Below are positions 48,490 through 61,970 of a stretch of 64,000 nucleotides of DNA, one piece after another (position 1 is the first letter of the stretch; every line of letters starts with the position of its first letter). Below the pieces are notes generated by a model. That model did not search any database and had not been told where the DNA came from. It saw only the letters and a list, made by a program, of their open reading frames with translations. This DNA is from Mixophyes australis. Lineage: Eukaryota; Chordata; Amphibia; Anura; Limnodynastidae. The stretch spans positions 296,947,565-297,011,564 of the forward strand of contig JAVHZZ010000003.1 in assembly GCA_036250195.1 (NCBI GenBank), in the 5' to 3' direction. The position numbers and the translations under genes are program-made.

Positions 48490-48850
48490 CAAGGACATGA
48501 AAAAACGTTGAAATATATCAAGGGTTTTAACAAGGTACAGGAAAGAAACATTCTTCAAAGGAATAGAAGTCCACAAGGACATGTACTGAAACTGAAGAAA
48601 CGTAGATTCAGAGGAAATTTGAGTAAAAATTACTTTACAGAAAGGTTAGTGGTATAGCTTTCCATCAGATGTGGTAGAGGATAATAAAGTAGAGCAATTT
48701 AAACATGCTTGGGATAGACAGAACGATATACTTACAAAGAAATTTGGATCAAATAGGGTTTAATGTTACCATTAGTTCAAAAATTGGCAGACTAGATGGG
48801 CCCAGTGGTTCTTATCCGCTGTCAAATTCTATGCTTCTATACCCACACTG
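48490..48850 (+). pseudogene. CR1-type LINE, ORF2 end and 3' tail (part 2)
   Basis: About 48515-48700 reads LKYIKGFNKVQ, then GHVLKLKKRRFRGNLSKN and YFTERLV, the normal continuation of part 1. The tail ggcagactagatgggcccag and ggttcttatccgctgtcaaa is a common 3' end of frog LINE-type repeats. It has frameshifts. Confidence 0.72.
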
Positions 48851-49500
48851 TTGACCTTTCATGTTTTTTCACATTACCTTAGACACTGTTGCTCATAAAA
48901 GAACAGCAAGCAGAAATGTCTTGACCACTGAAGCTCTTGTCAAGTGCACCCCAAGAAATCACCTGTCTTTCAAAGTTAATCTCCCCTTGATGCCATGCTA
49001 GCCAATCAAGGCTGTCCAAAATTTGTTATATATGGCCATGACCATGCTAGGATGTTAATTGCCTAACCAATGCAAAAGCCATACCTGCATGGAAGCTCTT
49101 GCCTTCAACATACTTGGTGTCTTTCATTTACCCAGATTTTTCCAATTTTATGTCCACTACCTGTTGCAAACAAATTATATACATTTCTCTGCTTATAAAT
49201 AAATAATAGAATGCTAGGTGTTTTCTATTTACATTGTGTCATTTATTCTTCTTATAATGAAACATTTTGAACTGTGACCATACCATATTAGGGTTGTGAT
49301 TGATATAATCACTGAACTGCCACCGTTTGTACACAACCCACAGGTCCATTAAAGTACAATGAACACACACTTATAATAACTCCTATCTCAGTGAGGAAAT
49401 ACTGGTTCTATAAGCAAACCATGCAATTAACAGACATGACTGCTGATTTTTTTAACCCCTTCTAACCCACCTATTCAATTTGTGTGTGAATATATACAAT

Positions 49501-49504
<4 letters not shown>

Positions 49505-49533
<29 letters not shown>
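49505..49533. repeat. (TA)n microsatellite
   Basis: Uninterrupted TA run. Confidence 0.97.
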
Positions 49534-49537
<4 letters not shown>

Positions 49538-49808
49538 CAGGGATATCTGCACTCTCCAAACACATAATTAATGCTATATCAAGTACTGTTCTATATTAAA
49601 AACAGGGAATGTTAGTTCCACATATTGCAATATATGTTAAGCTGACCAACTCACGCCAAAGTCTTCCCATTCTGGTCAGTCCTAACATGATCAAATGCTA
49701 TGCTATTTTATCTGGGTTTAAGGCTTACCTGCACACAGCTTTTAAAGGCAAGTCTTTCCCTAGCACTAGCAGCCATGGGAGACCTGGGACTCACCTGACA
49801 CAAGTTGG

Positions 49809-49962
<154 letters not shown>

Positions 49963-51338
49963 ATATGTGATGTCCTCACTCAAGAGTTATTTTCAACAAA
50001 TCACAGTGTGACACTTAGAAATTAGCTTGAACAAAAAAAACACCCAAAGACATTTGTGGTCATGTTCCAGTTACATGTTGCAGATTTTTTCAAAATGGTT
50101 TTGTTTGACCAGAAAGAATATGAAAATTTTCTTTTAAAAAGTAAAAGGCAGTCACACATTCTACAATTCATCAATAGAAATATCTAAAATTATATAAATT
50201 GCCAAGAACATACATTTGATAACTGAATGGATAGAATTATAAATATGAATGTAATAGGCAAAAAAATGACAATATGGTAGTAAACATTCACATAAACAGG
50301 ACATACGTATGAGGTAAATTTTTCACTTAAAAAATATACTCGAAAAATATACCAAAAACAAAACTTAATTTTACTAGGAAACAGTAGGTTCATTAAAATC
50401 AATATTCTAAACGTTTTTTGCTCAACTAAATCATTATAGAAATATTTAAAAAATGTCTGCAACTACTTTAGGGCATTTCTCTAAAGTCAAGAAATACAGT
50501 TTAATCCAATTAGTGCATGGCTTTGGGCTGCCGATTACACTTAAGGTTAAGAAGGGTGATTTCAACACAATTCCATTGTCAAATACTTTATTTCACAAGG
50601 TTTTGTTAAATTAGGTTGATTGAATAAAATGTTGCCTAGTATAAAACAAAAACAAAGAAACAAACATAAAAGCCCACAAATAAATGCAATAGAAAGGTAT
50701 GACACATGACAGAGCTTATATTTAAAATTGTAATAATTCACAGTTTAGTTTTATTCAAACTTTAAGCCCCTTCATCACCAAGAGCTTATTACATAGGCTT
50801 TTTTGAGCAAAGATAACTGGACTGGTCACAGTAGTAGTATTTCAGGAGAGGAGTGTGCAGATCTTGTGGGAGGCAACAACCTGTGGATATATTAGGGACA
50901 GGGCATAGTGTGAGCAGGGGAATGGAAACAAGCTCTTAGAAAAAGTGTAATTTGTTTAAACAAAAAGTAAAAAGAAGATAACATAAGAAAAAAACATGAG
51001 AGCTAATCAATTCCAGGCTCTCCAGTTGTCATCAAACTACAAGTATCAAAAACTAAAAAAAAAACTATATACACCTGAGGAAACGAAGTGATGAAAAGCA
51101 GCAAGGCTGTGTAAAGCTTACAAGCTTTTTTTGATTCATTCCAAGCTCCAAAATGTTAAACAAAAACACATGACATGTTTCAGTCACATTTACAGTTGTG
51201 TTAAACCACACTACAAGTGATTCCTGGACTAACAGTGGATAAAAGACTGCTCAATATGGAATTTATAAACAGTTAAACTAGTGCAGGTTGTGCATCCCTG
51301 AGTTAGTTAGGCTAACATTCCATTTTTGGGGGCAAATA

Positions 51339-51355
51339 GGGGGGGGGGGGGGGGG
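51339..51355. repeat. 17-base G run
   Basis: Poly-G tract; assembly length is uncertain. Confidence 0.95.
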
Positions 51356-52874
51356 ATATTTAATTGTGTCTTGGAACAGGAAAAACCAATTCTATTAAAA
51401 AGTAATGTCCACTTTCCGTTCAATTCTGCCTTGTCATTACATAAAAATATATTTTAAAGTTATTCAAGTCAAACCCCCCTACATATGGTCACCATGATAC
51501 ATAACAAATACTTACTTACAAAACAATAGACACAAGTCTAATAACCCTAGCTAGAATTTCAACACTTTGTTCACAAGTATGTCACAAGATGCATAAGAAA
51601 ATGTTAATCCATGTGCAGTGGCTTCATATCTTCAAACACATTCTTTGACTTTCACATTACTCCAAACATCCTTTAATTCTTAAATCACACTGTTGTTTTG
51701 TAACATAATATAGCAAACGTATCATTATTTCACTATTGATGAGACGCATTAAACAAACTTTGTTGTCATCACTGCAAACACCGATGCCCACAAGTGCTGG
51801 GGAGAGTAAGTAACAGTAAAATAATTAGTAGTGTCCAGCTTACTAAGATAATGTAGGCTTATTGTACCTACTTAATTCTAAGCTTATTAATACAAACAAC
51901 ATGCATCATGTTGAAATGTATGGAAGCAGCCAACCTAATGTGCCATCTGAAATCAAGAGTTAAGACACACAAGCAAGCTTCCAAGCAATTGCCCATTTTG
52001 CAATTTCTTGCTTCCTATTGAGTTACCTAAGCATGTGTTTTTTAATTGCAGCGCAACTATCACTCACAGAATGTGGCAAATAAACAGTAACCACGTTCAT
52101 TGGCTAAGATAGGAGGAGTGATAAATCACTGACTCATTGTGCAATCATCACATTAAAAATTACTTTAGATAAACTTAATTGCAGATGATTAATTACAGAA
52201 GAGGTAGGCTTAGCCTGAAAATCAACCATGTGACCCTAACCTAGGGCGATTTTTGCTCTATCAATACAACTTCATGTAAAAATGCACCTATATATCTATA
52301 CTGTTGTAAAGATGTTGGAGGGTATCAGCTGTCTGTGGAGGAATGCAAAGGTAATTTACTTTCTAACAGAGCTGCAGTAAAAAGTCAGCTTATTTTTTAT
52401 TTTTCACTCAACGGTTCATATTGGATGTCAATTTACATGATTATTGGTTCTTTAACATTATGATAATGAGCACCATATATCATGTTTTTTATTTTACTAT
52501 TATGCAATGTGCTAGAAGCTTTGCATCATCAAAAAATATGATTAGAAAGTAGAAATACCTAAATAGCTTGCAACTTCCATTCATTGGAATAGTTTGCCCT
52601 AGGAGAAGAGCTGTATGGCATACCAATATATTGTACTGGTAGCACGCTTTGGTGCATGAGAAATAGGGTGTGTTACATTCTAAAATTTTAAAAGCCGCAT
52701 TAACATTTTAGATGCAATGGCGTAAACCAGCACATAAACAATCAATCCTGTTTTTAATGCAGTTTTCCTTAGAATATATAAGGTACATTCATTGCAGGTA
52801 GATATGAACAAGTTCCATTCTTTGCAAGGCACTTCATTAGTATATATAAGAAGATTGGCTTAAGTTATGAAAAT

Positions 52875-52876
<2 letters not shown>

Positions 52877-52966
<90 letters not shown>
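52877..52966. repeat. (TG)n microsatellite
   Basis: About 45 uninterrupted TG units, with potential for left-handed DNA. Confidence 0.98.
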
Positions 52967-52967
<1 letters not shown>

Positions 52968-53024
52968 TTACAAATTAAATAAAAGGTGAGACTAAATGCC
53001 AATATCAACTGAACTGACACAATG

Positions 53025-53356
53025 GGTCCGATTCATTGAGGATCTTAACTTAAGAAACTTCTTATTTCAATCTCCTGGACAAAACAATGTTACAATGCAA
53101 GGGGTGCAAACTATTTTTTTGTTTTGCACATAAGTTAATTACTGACTGTTTTTTCATGTAGCACACAAATACTTGATAGCTTATTTGTACATTGACATTT
53201 AAAGTTGATATTTGTGTGCTACATGAAAAAACAGACAGTATTTAACTTATGTGCAAAACAGAATACTAATTTGCACCCCTTGCATTGTAACATGGTTTTG
53301 TCCAGGAGACTGAAATAAGAAGTTTCTTAAGTTAAGATCCTTAATGAATCAGGCAC
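53025..53356. mobile_element. MITE family M copy 3, foldback form
   Basis: The left half (ggatcttaacttaagaaact ... ttgcacataagtta ... gtagcacacaaatacttgat) is repeated in reverse complement by the right half, giving arms of about 160 bp. acaat-like sequence flanks both sides. Other copies of the family are not symmetrical. Confidence 0.85.
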
Positions 53357-55124
53357 AATGTTATTATTTCACAGGGGAGGACAGGGTCTTACGCAATTTT
53401 ACCATTCAGTTTAGGACTATGGATAAACATGTCATTACACGAATGTTCTCACTGTGAATTTCATGGTCACACAAGTTACAGAAACAAAACAAACATTTAA
53501 AGTATTTGCAAACGAGTTGAAACTTTGACGAATAGATGGAAACAGAATGATATGAATCAAAGTATAATGGTTATCTATTTAAGGAACAGATCTGTATTGA
53601 GAGACCCTTTTGTTAAAGTTATTTTGTTGAATCATAAACCAAGACAAAGTTTTTTATTTATTACTCACAACAATGTCAATAGAGATTAAATGTCAACGGT
53701 TGCCTAATGTTTTGCTTTTCAGTCTGCTGAAAACCGGGTCTGTCTGTACATAGCACAAGGAAGCCCGTACCTTCCCTGAGCCCCAGTGATGAAACAAACA
53801 GTAATGCAGATTACAACTACAATAATGACCTGGTGTTCTGCACCACATGTTTCATATAACACCTCCCAATAGCTCCATGCATGTAGTTGCCTCCGATCCC
53901 ACCCTCTCTCAGATTAGGCAAATTCAGAGCGTTGACAATAAAATTAACTTTTAACACTCTCCATGGGAGACACCACTGTGTTCCCTGAGCAGTGTTGGGC
54001 AAAATATTACTGGGTCTCAGTGTCACTTTATTTAAAATGCACAATATCAACAGAGCTGCCGATTATTCAAAATAATTTAATATTGTTTTGTCTTATTTCA
54101 TAAACACAATAAAAGATTTTCAAGTTAAAAAAAATTAAATAATTTATTTTTTTCACTTTTATGAAAAAAATATTGCCAGCCAACATATCTTGGGACATTA
54201 TCTGAATCATTAAAACAGACAGAACAAGGTAAAGGCAGTAGCATCTAAAAGCAATGGTGGGCAACAATCAGCCCACTTTCCCTCCTTCTTTTGAAGGCTC
54301 CAGCTGTGCAGGTAAGTATTTTTAGAGATGTGAGGAGATCTGAGTGTCATGCAGGGGCATTTGAGGAGGTCTGAGAAACAAATGGGGAGGTCTAAGGCAT
54401 GTTCTCTGCATGTGGGAAGGTCCTAGTTGCATGTAGTAGATGTTTGGAATGATATTTGAGGGCATTTTGTGGCAATTGGAAGGTCTAAATGGCACATGGG
54501 GACATTTTACAAAGAGGGATGTGGGGGTACAGATGTAGTTTTGGGGCTATTTTTTCATTATTTTAATTATGGGTAATGTGCGGTCCTTTTGAAGACTGAA
54601 GAGTCACACAAGCCAAACTTGAAATATATTTGGTTGCAGATCAATAATCTGAAGGACAAAAGGACAGAGATTAAAGATAAGTGGTTCAGGTCCAAAATCA
54701 TTGGTATGGTGAATGCCATATGTAATTTAGTAGTATTGGAAGGGTGTTTTTTCTTTAAATAAAAATTGGTAAAAGAGAAATAAAGTGAGCCACAATTTCA
54801 AAGACATATGGCCTGCTCAAGTGAAAACTAAACCTTTATTAAGGATTAAAAGTTGTGTTTGTAATGACATGTAAAATCTACACCTCAATTAACAACTCTT
54901 GATAAACATTCTGTACCGTCAAACTATATTTCCTAAAACTTCTAGAATGGCATAGTGAGTAATTAAGTGGTGGAGATACGACAAACTAAATTTTTGCTAG
55001 GGGAATGGCTACGAGTCTACGTAATAACGGTAATAGTGCGCGGAGCAAGAGATTTTCGGCGTTTCCGACAGTTGAACATGCCCCATAGTGGTAGGTTAAC
55101 TAGCTTCTGACGAAATGGACCCTA

Positions 55125-55866
55125 GGGGCCAATTCAATTCATATTGTTACTTTTTTATTTATTTATTTTTTAAAGGGTGTAGTTAAAGTAAAAAAAAATA
55201 AAAAATAATACATGCAGGATTTGCCAAGAAGCTGCGTCCCTTTTTAGTTTCTGCTGTGTTAAAAATCGTGGAGTTCAATTTGAAATCAATAAACGCCACC
55301 TCTGCGTGTTAATCCTAGGTGAATGTGAATTTTATGGGAGGGTTTAATGCGGCCATCTTGAAGCTATAAAAAAAAACAAAAAAAAAACAAAATCGCAGCC
55401 AACAGCAAACTGTCATTTGCAGTTGTCCCCTGGCTCCCTGGGGACTAAATTGGATCTGTGACTACTTGCAAATGTTTGGCTGTAAAAAGGTCTATTACAT
55501 TACACTGCACATTTGTTATACTATTTTCATTACTCTACACTAGTTTTCCTTTATATCCATACAAAAGGTAGCACAAAAACACATTACTAAATACATACTA
55601 CTAAAATACAATACACACATACATACTCAATTAGTATTTTGCAGTTTAAATAAACTTTTTTTTGCATATTGCAGTTGTTAAAACACAAATTTATTAAAAT
55701 TACAAATGATTATTGTTAATAAATTCACATTTTTTTTTACATGCTTTATAATGCTTGTCTTGGAAATGTTTTTATAAACTCAATCATCTGAAAAAAAAAC
55801 AAACAAACAAAAACTACCGATGGCACAGTTTACCTCGCAGCATTAAAATAGAATTGAATTGCCCCC
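55125..55866. mobile_element. MITE with TA flanks (mariner-like)
   Basis: The ends ggggccaattcaattc and gaattgaattgccccc are inverted repeats, each followed outward by TA (55123-55124 and 55867-55868). No transposase. Confidence 0.7.
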
Positions 55867-56589
55867 TAAAGCTGTTGTACACACCAGCTGCGATGTGCTA
55901 GTTTGGGAAACAAATACAGAACGTAACATCGGGAATTAAATTGCGGGTTATATAATCACGCTCCAAATTGACCAAAAAAAGGGTTTAAAATCGGGTAAAA
56001 CTGTGTTAAAATAAGTCCGGCTGCCAAATGATTCACCCCCTAGAGAGTGAGTGAGTGTGTGTATGTGTGTCAGGGAATTTAAACTAAGTTTCAAATGGGC
56101 ATGTACTAATGAGAATGATTCAACATTCTCTTGAAAGCACTGCATAATATAGTGACGCTATACAAATAAACAATCAAAGTATGGTTTCAATATTAAACTG
56201 GAGAAAAGGGTGCACCTAACATATTACCTATAGAATACATCAACATAACATGAAATAGATGAGCAGTTGTTAATGGAGGTGCAGATGTAGAGTTTTCCTG
56301 TGCTGGTTATCTACTGATATACTTCCCTACAACCACAACATTTTATCTTATTTCTGTACTAAATTTTAAGTTTTTTGTGAGGATTGTGAAAGAAGTTAGG
56401 GCTCTAATAAAACCACCCGTCTCACATTGCATAGTTACAGATCACATGCATTATTATGCACATCAGTGGTGGCAAGAACCAAAAATAGGACTAGAGAGAG
56501 AAATACTATTTCTTACTCAAAATAAGTACTTATTAAAACGTATTTCAATGCAAGTGATACAATGTGTCTCAGCAGGCCTATGAAAGCCA

Positions 56590-56890
56590 TTTCCTTCACT
56601 GTACTATACTAAAAATGTCTGAAAAATTCTCTCTCTCTTCTAACTATATGTTTCAGAACTGCACACAAGGCGTGTTCCTGGCCTCATTCAGTCACAAGCA
56701 GCATATAATTATGCAGAGCATTCTATTACCGATTAGATTGCAGCTGAAATTATTACGTCAAAATGAGTCATCATTTCGGTGATCCCCCTCTCAAAGTATA
56801 GTTAATAACAGCTGCTATTTTAATTAAGTGCTGATCTTCTGAAGTTTAACGTACAAAAGATACTATTTACAGCGTCAGTGCCAAGCTTCT
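56590..56890. promoter_or_regulatory. Candidate conserved non-coding element
   Basis: Not repeat-like and rich in transcription-factor-type sites: gcatataattatgcagagca, cgattagattgcagctgaaa, tgagtca, aacagctgctattttaatta. The texture is that of vertebrate developmental enhancers. Position is in the presumed RAB32 intron 1. Conservation cannot be shown from one sequence. Confidence 0.3.
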
Positions 56891-57276
56891 ATAAAGATAA
56901 CACAACCCTGATTTACTTATGTTGTATTTTGTTTATTGGTATATATTTCAACTTCTCTGTAATAAAAATAATTTGTAAGCTTGAAAACATTTTTTTTTTT
57001 TTTTCATTAAATCCCTTCCTAACATTAACATACAGCCAGGGCATCTGCCCTTTATCCAGTGGCTCTAATTGAAACCATTTGTGTTGATGTGCCCGATCTC
57101 CTCAGCTACTGGGACAGCCAAGCAGTGCCAAGGATAGACTGCAGAGGTCCCAGCTTTATGTATGTGCCAGGCCTCTGCTAAAGTTAGCAAGTGATCCACA
57201 CTATTACTATTTATAGCTAAAATTAATGTATTAAATGGATTGTAAAAGTTAACAACCCCTTTAAGGTTACCATTCA

Positions 57277-57311
57277 TGTGTGTGTGTGTGGGGGGGGGGG
57301 GGGGGGGGGGG
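57277..57311. repeat. (TG)n followed by a 22-base G run
   Basis: Low-complexity tract; assembly length is uncertain. Confidence 0.95.
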
Positions 57312-59848
57312 ATCCAGATATCTGACAAATCAAAGGCAAGACACAAGCAACTCCCACTCAATCACTTGTTTTGTGTATGCTTAGTGAGGAATATCAGATG
57401 ACGTCACCATAACATTTGTTCTACGTTGAACTAGTCTGATTTGACATACAGACAGAAGAGGTAGGGAAGAGCCAGTCTCCGTTTCCTTTGGCATAATGCC
57501 AAGGGATTGGCAGGAAGCAGATATGACATTAACAACAGGGAACAAAATTAAAATTGAACCAATACATTTTTTGCAACAACTTTACAATTGGGGTCATGTC
57601 AAAATAACTGATTTGATCTATATGAGAAAAGTATTCTGGTATATGCTTATGAATACCACCAAATAAAAACAGATGGAGCAAGACTTACTGGTGCAAAAAG
57701 TCATAACTCCTGGAGTGAGGAGGATGTGACGGATCGCGCAGTTTTCTACATGGTATTACTATGTGAATGCACTGCGATTGAAGCATTGAGGCAGGGCTAG
57801 AATATGCTGCTTGTAAGTCTTGCTTCATTTGTATACAGATTTTTAAAAAGAAAAAAGATTGGCGGGATAATGACAACAGGCAAGTTATCATGCTGGGCAT
57901 CATTTTTGAAAAAGTACACTCTTCATTATTGTCCATTGGGTTATGGAATCCCTCCTTGTGGCATTCGACTTCCATGTTGGCTTCTTGCTGGGTAGCTGTG
58001 AAAGAATTCTATTTCTGACCAGGAGCTAACTGAAGCTGCCTATTTTGCTGCCATTCATCTCTGCACAAACACATCTCAGCCACATTGGAGACTGAATAAT
58101 CATTATTAAAGCATTGAACAAAGGACTTCCTCATGCATCAAAATATATGTAGCATGACCGAGGGTGGAAATATGTAGTATGAAAGGAGATTTCAACACCC
58201 ACCATCGCGCTCCTCATGCATTGATGCAGGAGGAAGTAGGTAGTGATCTTATCATTCACAGACCTATGAGCACCTTGTCCTCTGTCAACAAGAATAAACA
58301 ATTTGTCTGCACATACATCACTTACAGAGTTGGTTTAAAACAGTGACTAGATTGCCCATTTGTCAGGAAGGACCTAATATCTCCTAAAGCTAATTCTGCA
58401 AAAAGTGATCAGTGGCATTCTCCAAAAGGGCTGCACAATACCCGTAATCTCAAGATTTTGAAAAAAAAACAAAAGGCTGGCCAGAAAATGAACCAACTTG
58501 CACTCAGACCCCTACAAGCCCTCAGATCCCACATGTTCTCCAAAACTCCTCCCACATGCCTTCTCACAACCCCCCTCCCCCCTGCCATTACTGACTTTTA
58601 CAGCTAGGGCACACTGCACTACCTCCTCCTCTGGTATGCTACATGACGTCCTTACACTGGGCAGATGTCACATGACACTGATGTCAGCTGCTCCCATTCA
58701 GCCTTATTCTCAAATCAGAGAGTCTGTTCGGGAGCAGCAGGCCTTAGGCCACATGTTAAGGTTGGCCAGGCTGCTGACTGCAAAAACAAATACAACCCCA
58801 GTTCCTTAACTAAGTTTGCATTAGGCACATGAAACAGTTGTTGGCTGGAGAACTCTGTACCATCGCTGCCTCAATTGTCATGCCACTAATACAATTCATA
58901 ATAACAAGCAGGCTAGTGTGATTGCAAGGCAATAAAAAAAACCTTATGGAAAAGCAGAAAGCAACAAGGAAGATAAAGCATTTACTGAAAGCTCCAGGAT
59001 GGCTTGGACAAACCAACAAGTTAAGTCACCTGATTGAGGATAAACATCTGTGCAAATCACCCATAATAGAGCTCTGCACTGATGGTCTTGGGAATTTAAA
59101 CCTTGTGCAGGGAGGTGGAGAGATCCCACCATCCTTCTAGCCCTACTGAAGTATTTATATTACAAAGAAAAACAGATGTAGATAGTACAAATAAAAAAGT
59201 GAAACTTCTAAATGCATTAGAAGAACTAGCGAGTTTGTTTGAAGTAGAAAAGGAACAGAAACTTTACTATTTAACTTCCCTTTTTATCTCCATGCCATAT
59301 GCTTAGCGCAGGTGCACACACTTTTACACAAAACATAGGTAACATATTTTATACATAGTTTCTGTCCAAGAGGACACTAGTTGCTTAGAGCAATTCACTG
59401 TTAATATTTTATGCATTAATATGAAACAATGTGTTGTGTGTGGGAGTTACTCTATGTCTTGTGCTACAAATTTATCAGCTGCAGCATGTGACACTCAAGC
59501 AGCCTGGTTACATTCACATGACACTGTTGCAACGTAACAACCCCATAACAAATACACATAATCAGTACAAAGCTCTTAGATTACCTTAGTATAGCAAAGA
59601 AAAACTGTGATTTTCTCGAATTCAATTAGACTGTTTTATTGTTAAGCAATCTGTATTATTTAGACCGGAGGGGAGAGGTTAAACAGACTAGGGGAGGGGG
59701 TCGCTAAAGAGTCTAAATATGCAGTATAAAAAGTAGTTTCTTCAAGCACCTAATTTTAATTATTTATTTTTGTCCCTTGTGCATGTTTTCTATGAAACTG
59801 TGCAGAAGCTACAAGTCCACAGAGCCTTATAATCATGCACAACTCTTA

Positions 59849-60170
59849 GGCTGGGTACACACTACAGAAAATGCCTCCTGATGCGATACCTTTAACAATT
59901 TTACCAATGACAAAGTCCCGATCAGCATGCCGATTCATGTGTATAAACTTACACGCTTTTAAACGATTCACCATTGGATCTGAATTTGCTCAACATCTTT
60001 CCATTGTTCATATAAATTTTTAGTCCGGCTATAAAAATCAAATGAAACAATACAATGTGCTTTGGTATGATCGTGGGAGCGCACACACTAATGCAATATC
60101 GCAACTAACAGTCGTTTATCGTGTGATTGGCACAATAATCAGGTGAAAAACCTGTAGTGTACTCAGCTTT
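59849..60170. mobile_element. MITE with ggctgggtacacactaca ends
   Basis: The left end ggctgggtacacactaca and right end cctgtagtgtactcagctt are inverted repeats. TA is next to both ends. About 322 bp, non-coding. Confidence 0.7.
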
Positions 60171-61009
60171 AGAGTTTGGCACCACCTCACTGACTACTTT
60201 CAGCGACACAGGTTTTGCACAATATAGGCGTATTTCATAGCATAAGCATATATGCATATAAAACGAATGTAATTAAAAGTGATTGCTAGTCTTATTACTG
60301 TACATAGTTAGATTGGAGACAAATGAGGGTAAAACAAGCAGAACTTTATGAATAAAAGAAAAATACTGCTAACATTAAAGAAAGAAAAAAAAAAAAAAAG
60401 TGTGGCCCATATGAATTTATAGGTAGCACTTTCATGTGATCTTTTTGTAACTGACCAAACACATATGCAACACTTTATGCAAAGCATATGCCAACGGGCA
60501 ATCCAATGCTATATCTCTCTATATCTAAATCTATAAAAGTTAGGCACAAGTAAATCATGCGCTGCACTTCTGCATTTCTATCTGTACATAAATGACTACC
60601 CACAGACTACTCTTTGCTGACAAAACAAAGTATTTTTTTTTTTTTTTATGCAGTATGGTTGGTTCCAAGCAGGCTGCATTTTGGGCACAATTAGTATTTT
60701 TTTTGCTAAGAAAGGTATGAATACGGAGCGCTAGATCAGTATATGGCACCATTAGCCGTCTATGCAATATCTGCAACTCAGACTATGATTTATAAATACA
60801 ACAAAAAAATAAAAACAGCAGCCACATCAAATCACTGAATTTGTTGAGTGTGTACTGGACAAATTCAACACATGGCACCTTTTAACCTAAAAAAATAAAT
60901 AAAAAAAATCCATACATTAACAAACATTCAGGGTCCACCAAAAACAGTCCAAACAAAATACCACCAGTTTAGCACAACCAACTGTTCACCAACCAGGGCT
61001 GGTGGTAAG

Positions 61010-61113
61010 CAAGGCCAGGGACTACTTGGTAATTATTTTGGCTTAGGGTGTATTGAAAATATTATGGAGACCCTAAATATTCCTCGAATTGAAACAGTTT
61101 GGAATCCACTGGC
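61010..61113. repeat. Diverged end of the 44986-type hAT element
   Basis: ggtaattattttgg, attatggagaccctaa and agtttggaatccactgg match 45520-45606 with many changes. An old truncated relative. Confidence 0.65.
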
Positions 61114-61787
61114 TTAATCCCTTACTACATGTCAACCAAACTCCTTTCCTAAGCTACTTTACCTTTTCATGCTTATTTTCTAACTATAAAAAACTGGGCG
61201 CAATTAATTATCTGGAATTAAGACTCGTACACACAGATGTTAATATTACACTTTTAACACGTTCTTAAGCTCTGTAACATTGTCTGCAGTGCTAACACTC
61301 AGTGCGATATAATGGAGTTATATCAGAATGCTCATTAAGTACATTATGCTGCAGAAAAACTTTGAGAACACACTTTAAATGCAGTTAAAAGCAGGACAAG
61401 GTTATGTTCATGCATTCAGTAGGCATGGGTTTTTAAATGCCTGTGTGTAGAAGCTCTTAAAGCACTTTATTAACATTGGTTGTCAAGTTCAACCTAGGAT
61501 ATTGCAATTTAAAAATCTGTTTGAAAAGCAGAAACACGGTATATTACCTCACTGTGGAATGAAGTCAGGTGACATAGCTGTTGTGTTGGAAACAGTTTAG
61601 TTCAAATGTTCACATTTATACATTCACCACTTGTTTTTATCTCGATAAATTCAATTTAGCACTTTTAAAATAAAGGTTACTTTAGTTTTAGATATGGATT
61701 TTATATTAGGATCTTTTTAAACCAAGACATTCCAAATGTCTCTGACGATCATATACAGTCATTGTGCTCTTTCTATTATATAGAGCA

Positions 61788-61970
61788 GAGGTGCTCAAAC
61801 CAAGTCCTCAGGAACTGCCGACAGGTCATGGTTTCAGGATTCCTGTCTGTAGAAACAGGTAAGATAATTAATAAATAATGACCCAGAAAAATACCTGTGC
61901 ATGATTCAAGAAATCCTAAAAACATGAACTGTTGACATCTCTTTAGGGCAGAGTTTAAACACCTCTAACA
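61788..61970. mobile_element. Old copy of the 29905-type hAT MITE
   Basis: gaggtgctcaaaccaagtcc, ttcctgtctgtagaaacagg and aaatcctaaaaacatgaact follow the order of 29905-30089. The ends are diverged and no exact duplication is seen. Confidence 0.65.

Noticed and set aside
57685..57975. 96-codon minus-strand frame
   Set aside because: No domain recognised; possibly a transposon scrap but unsupported.
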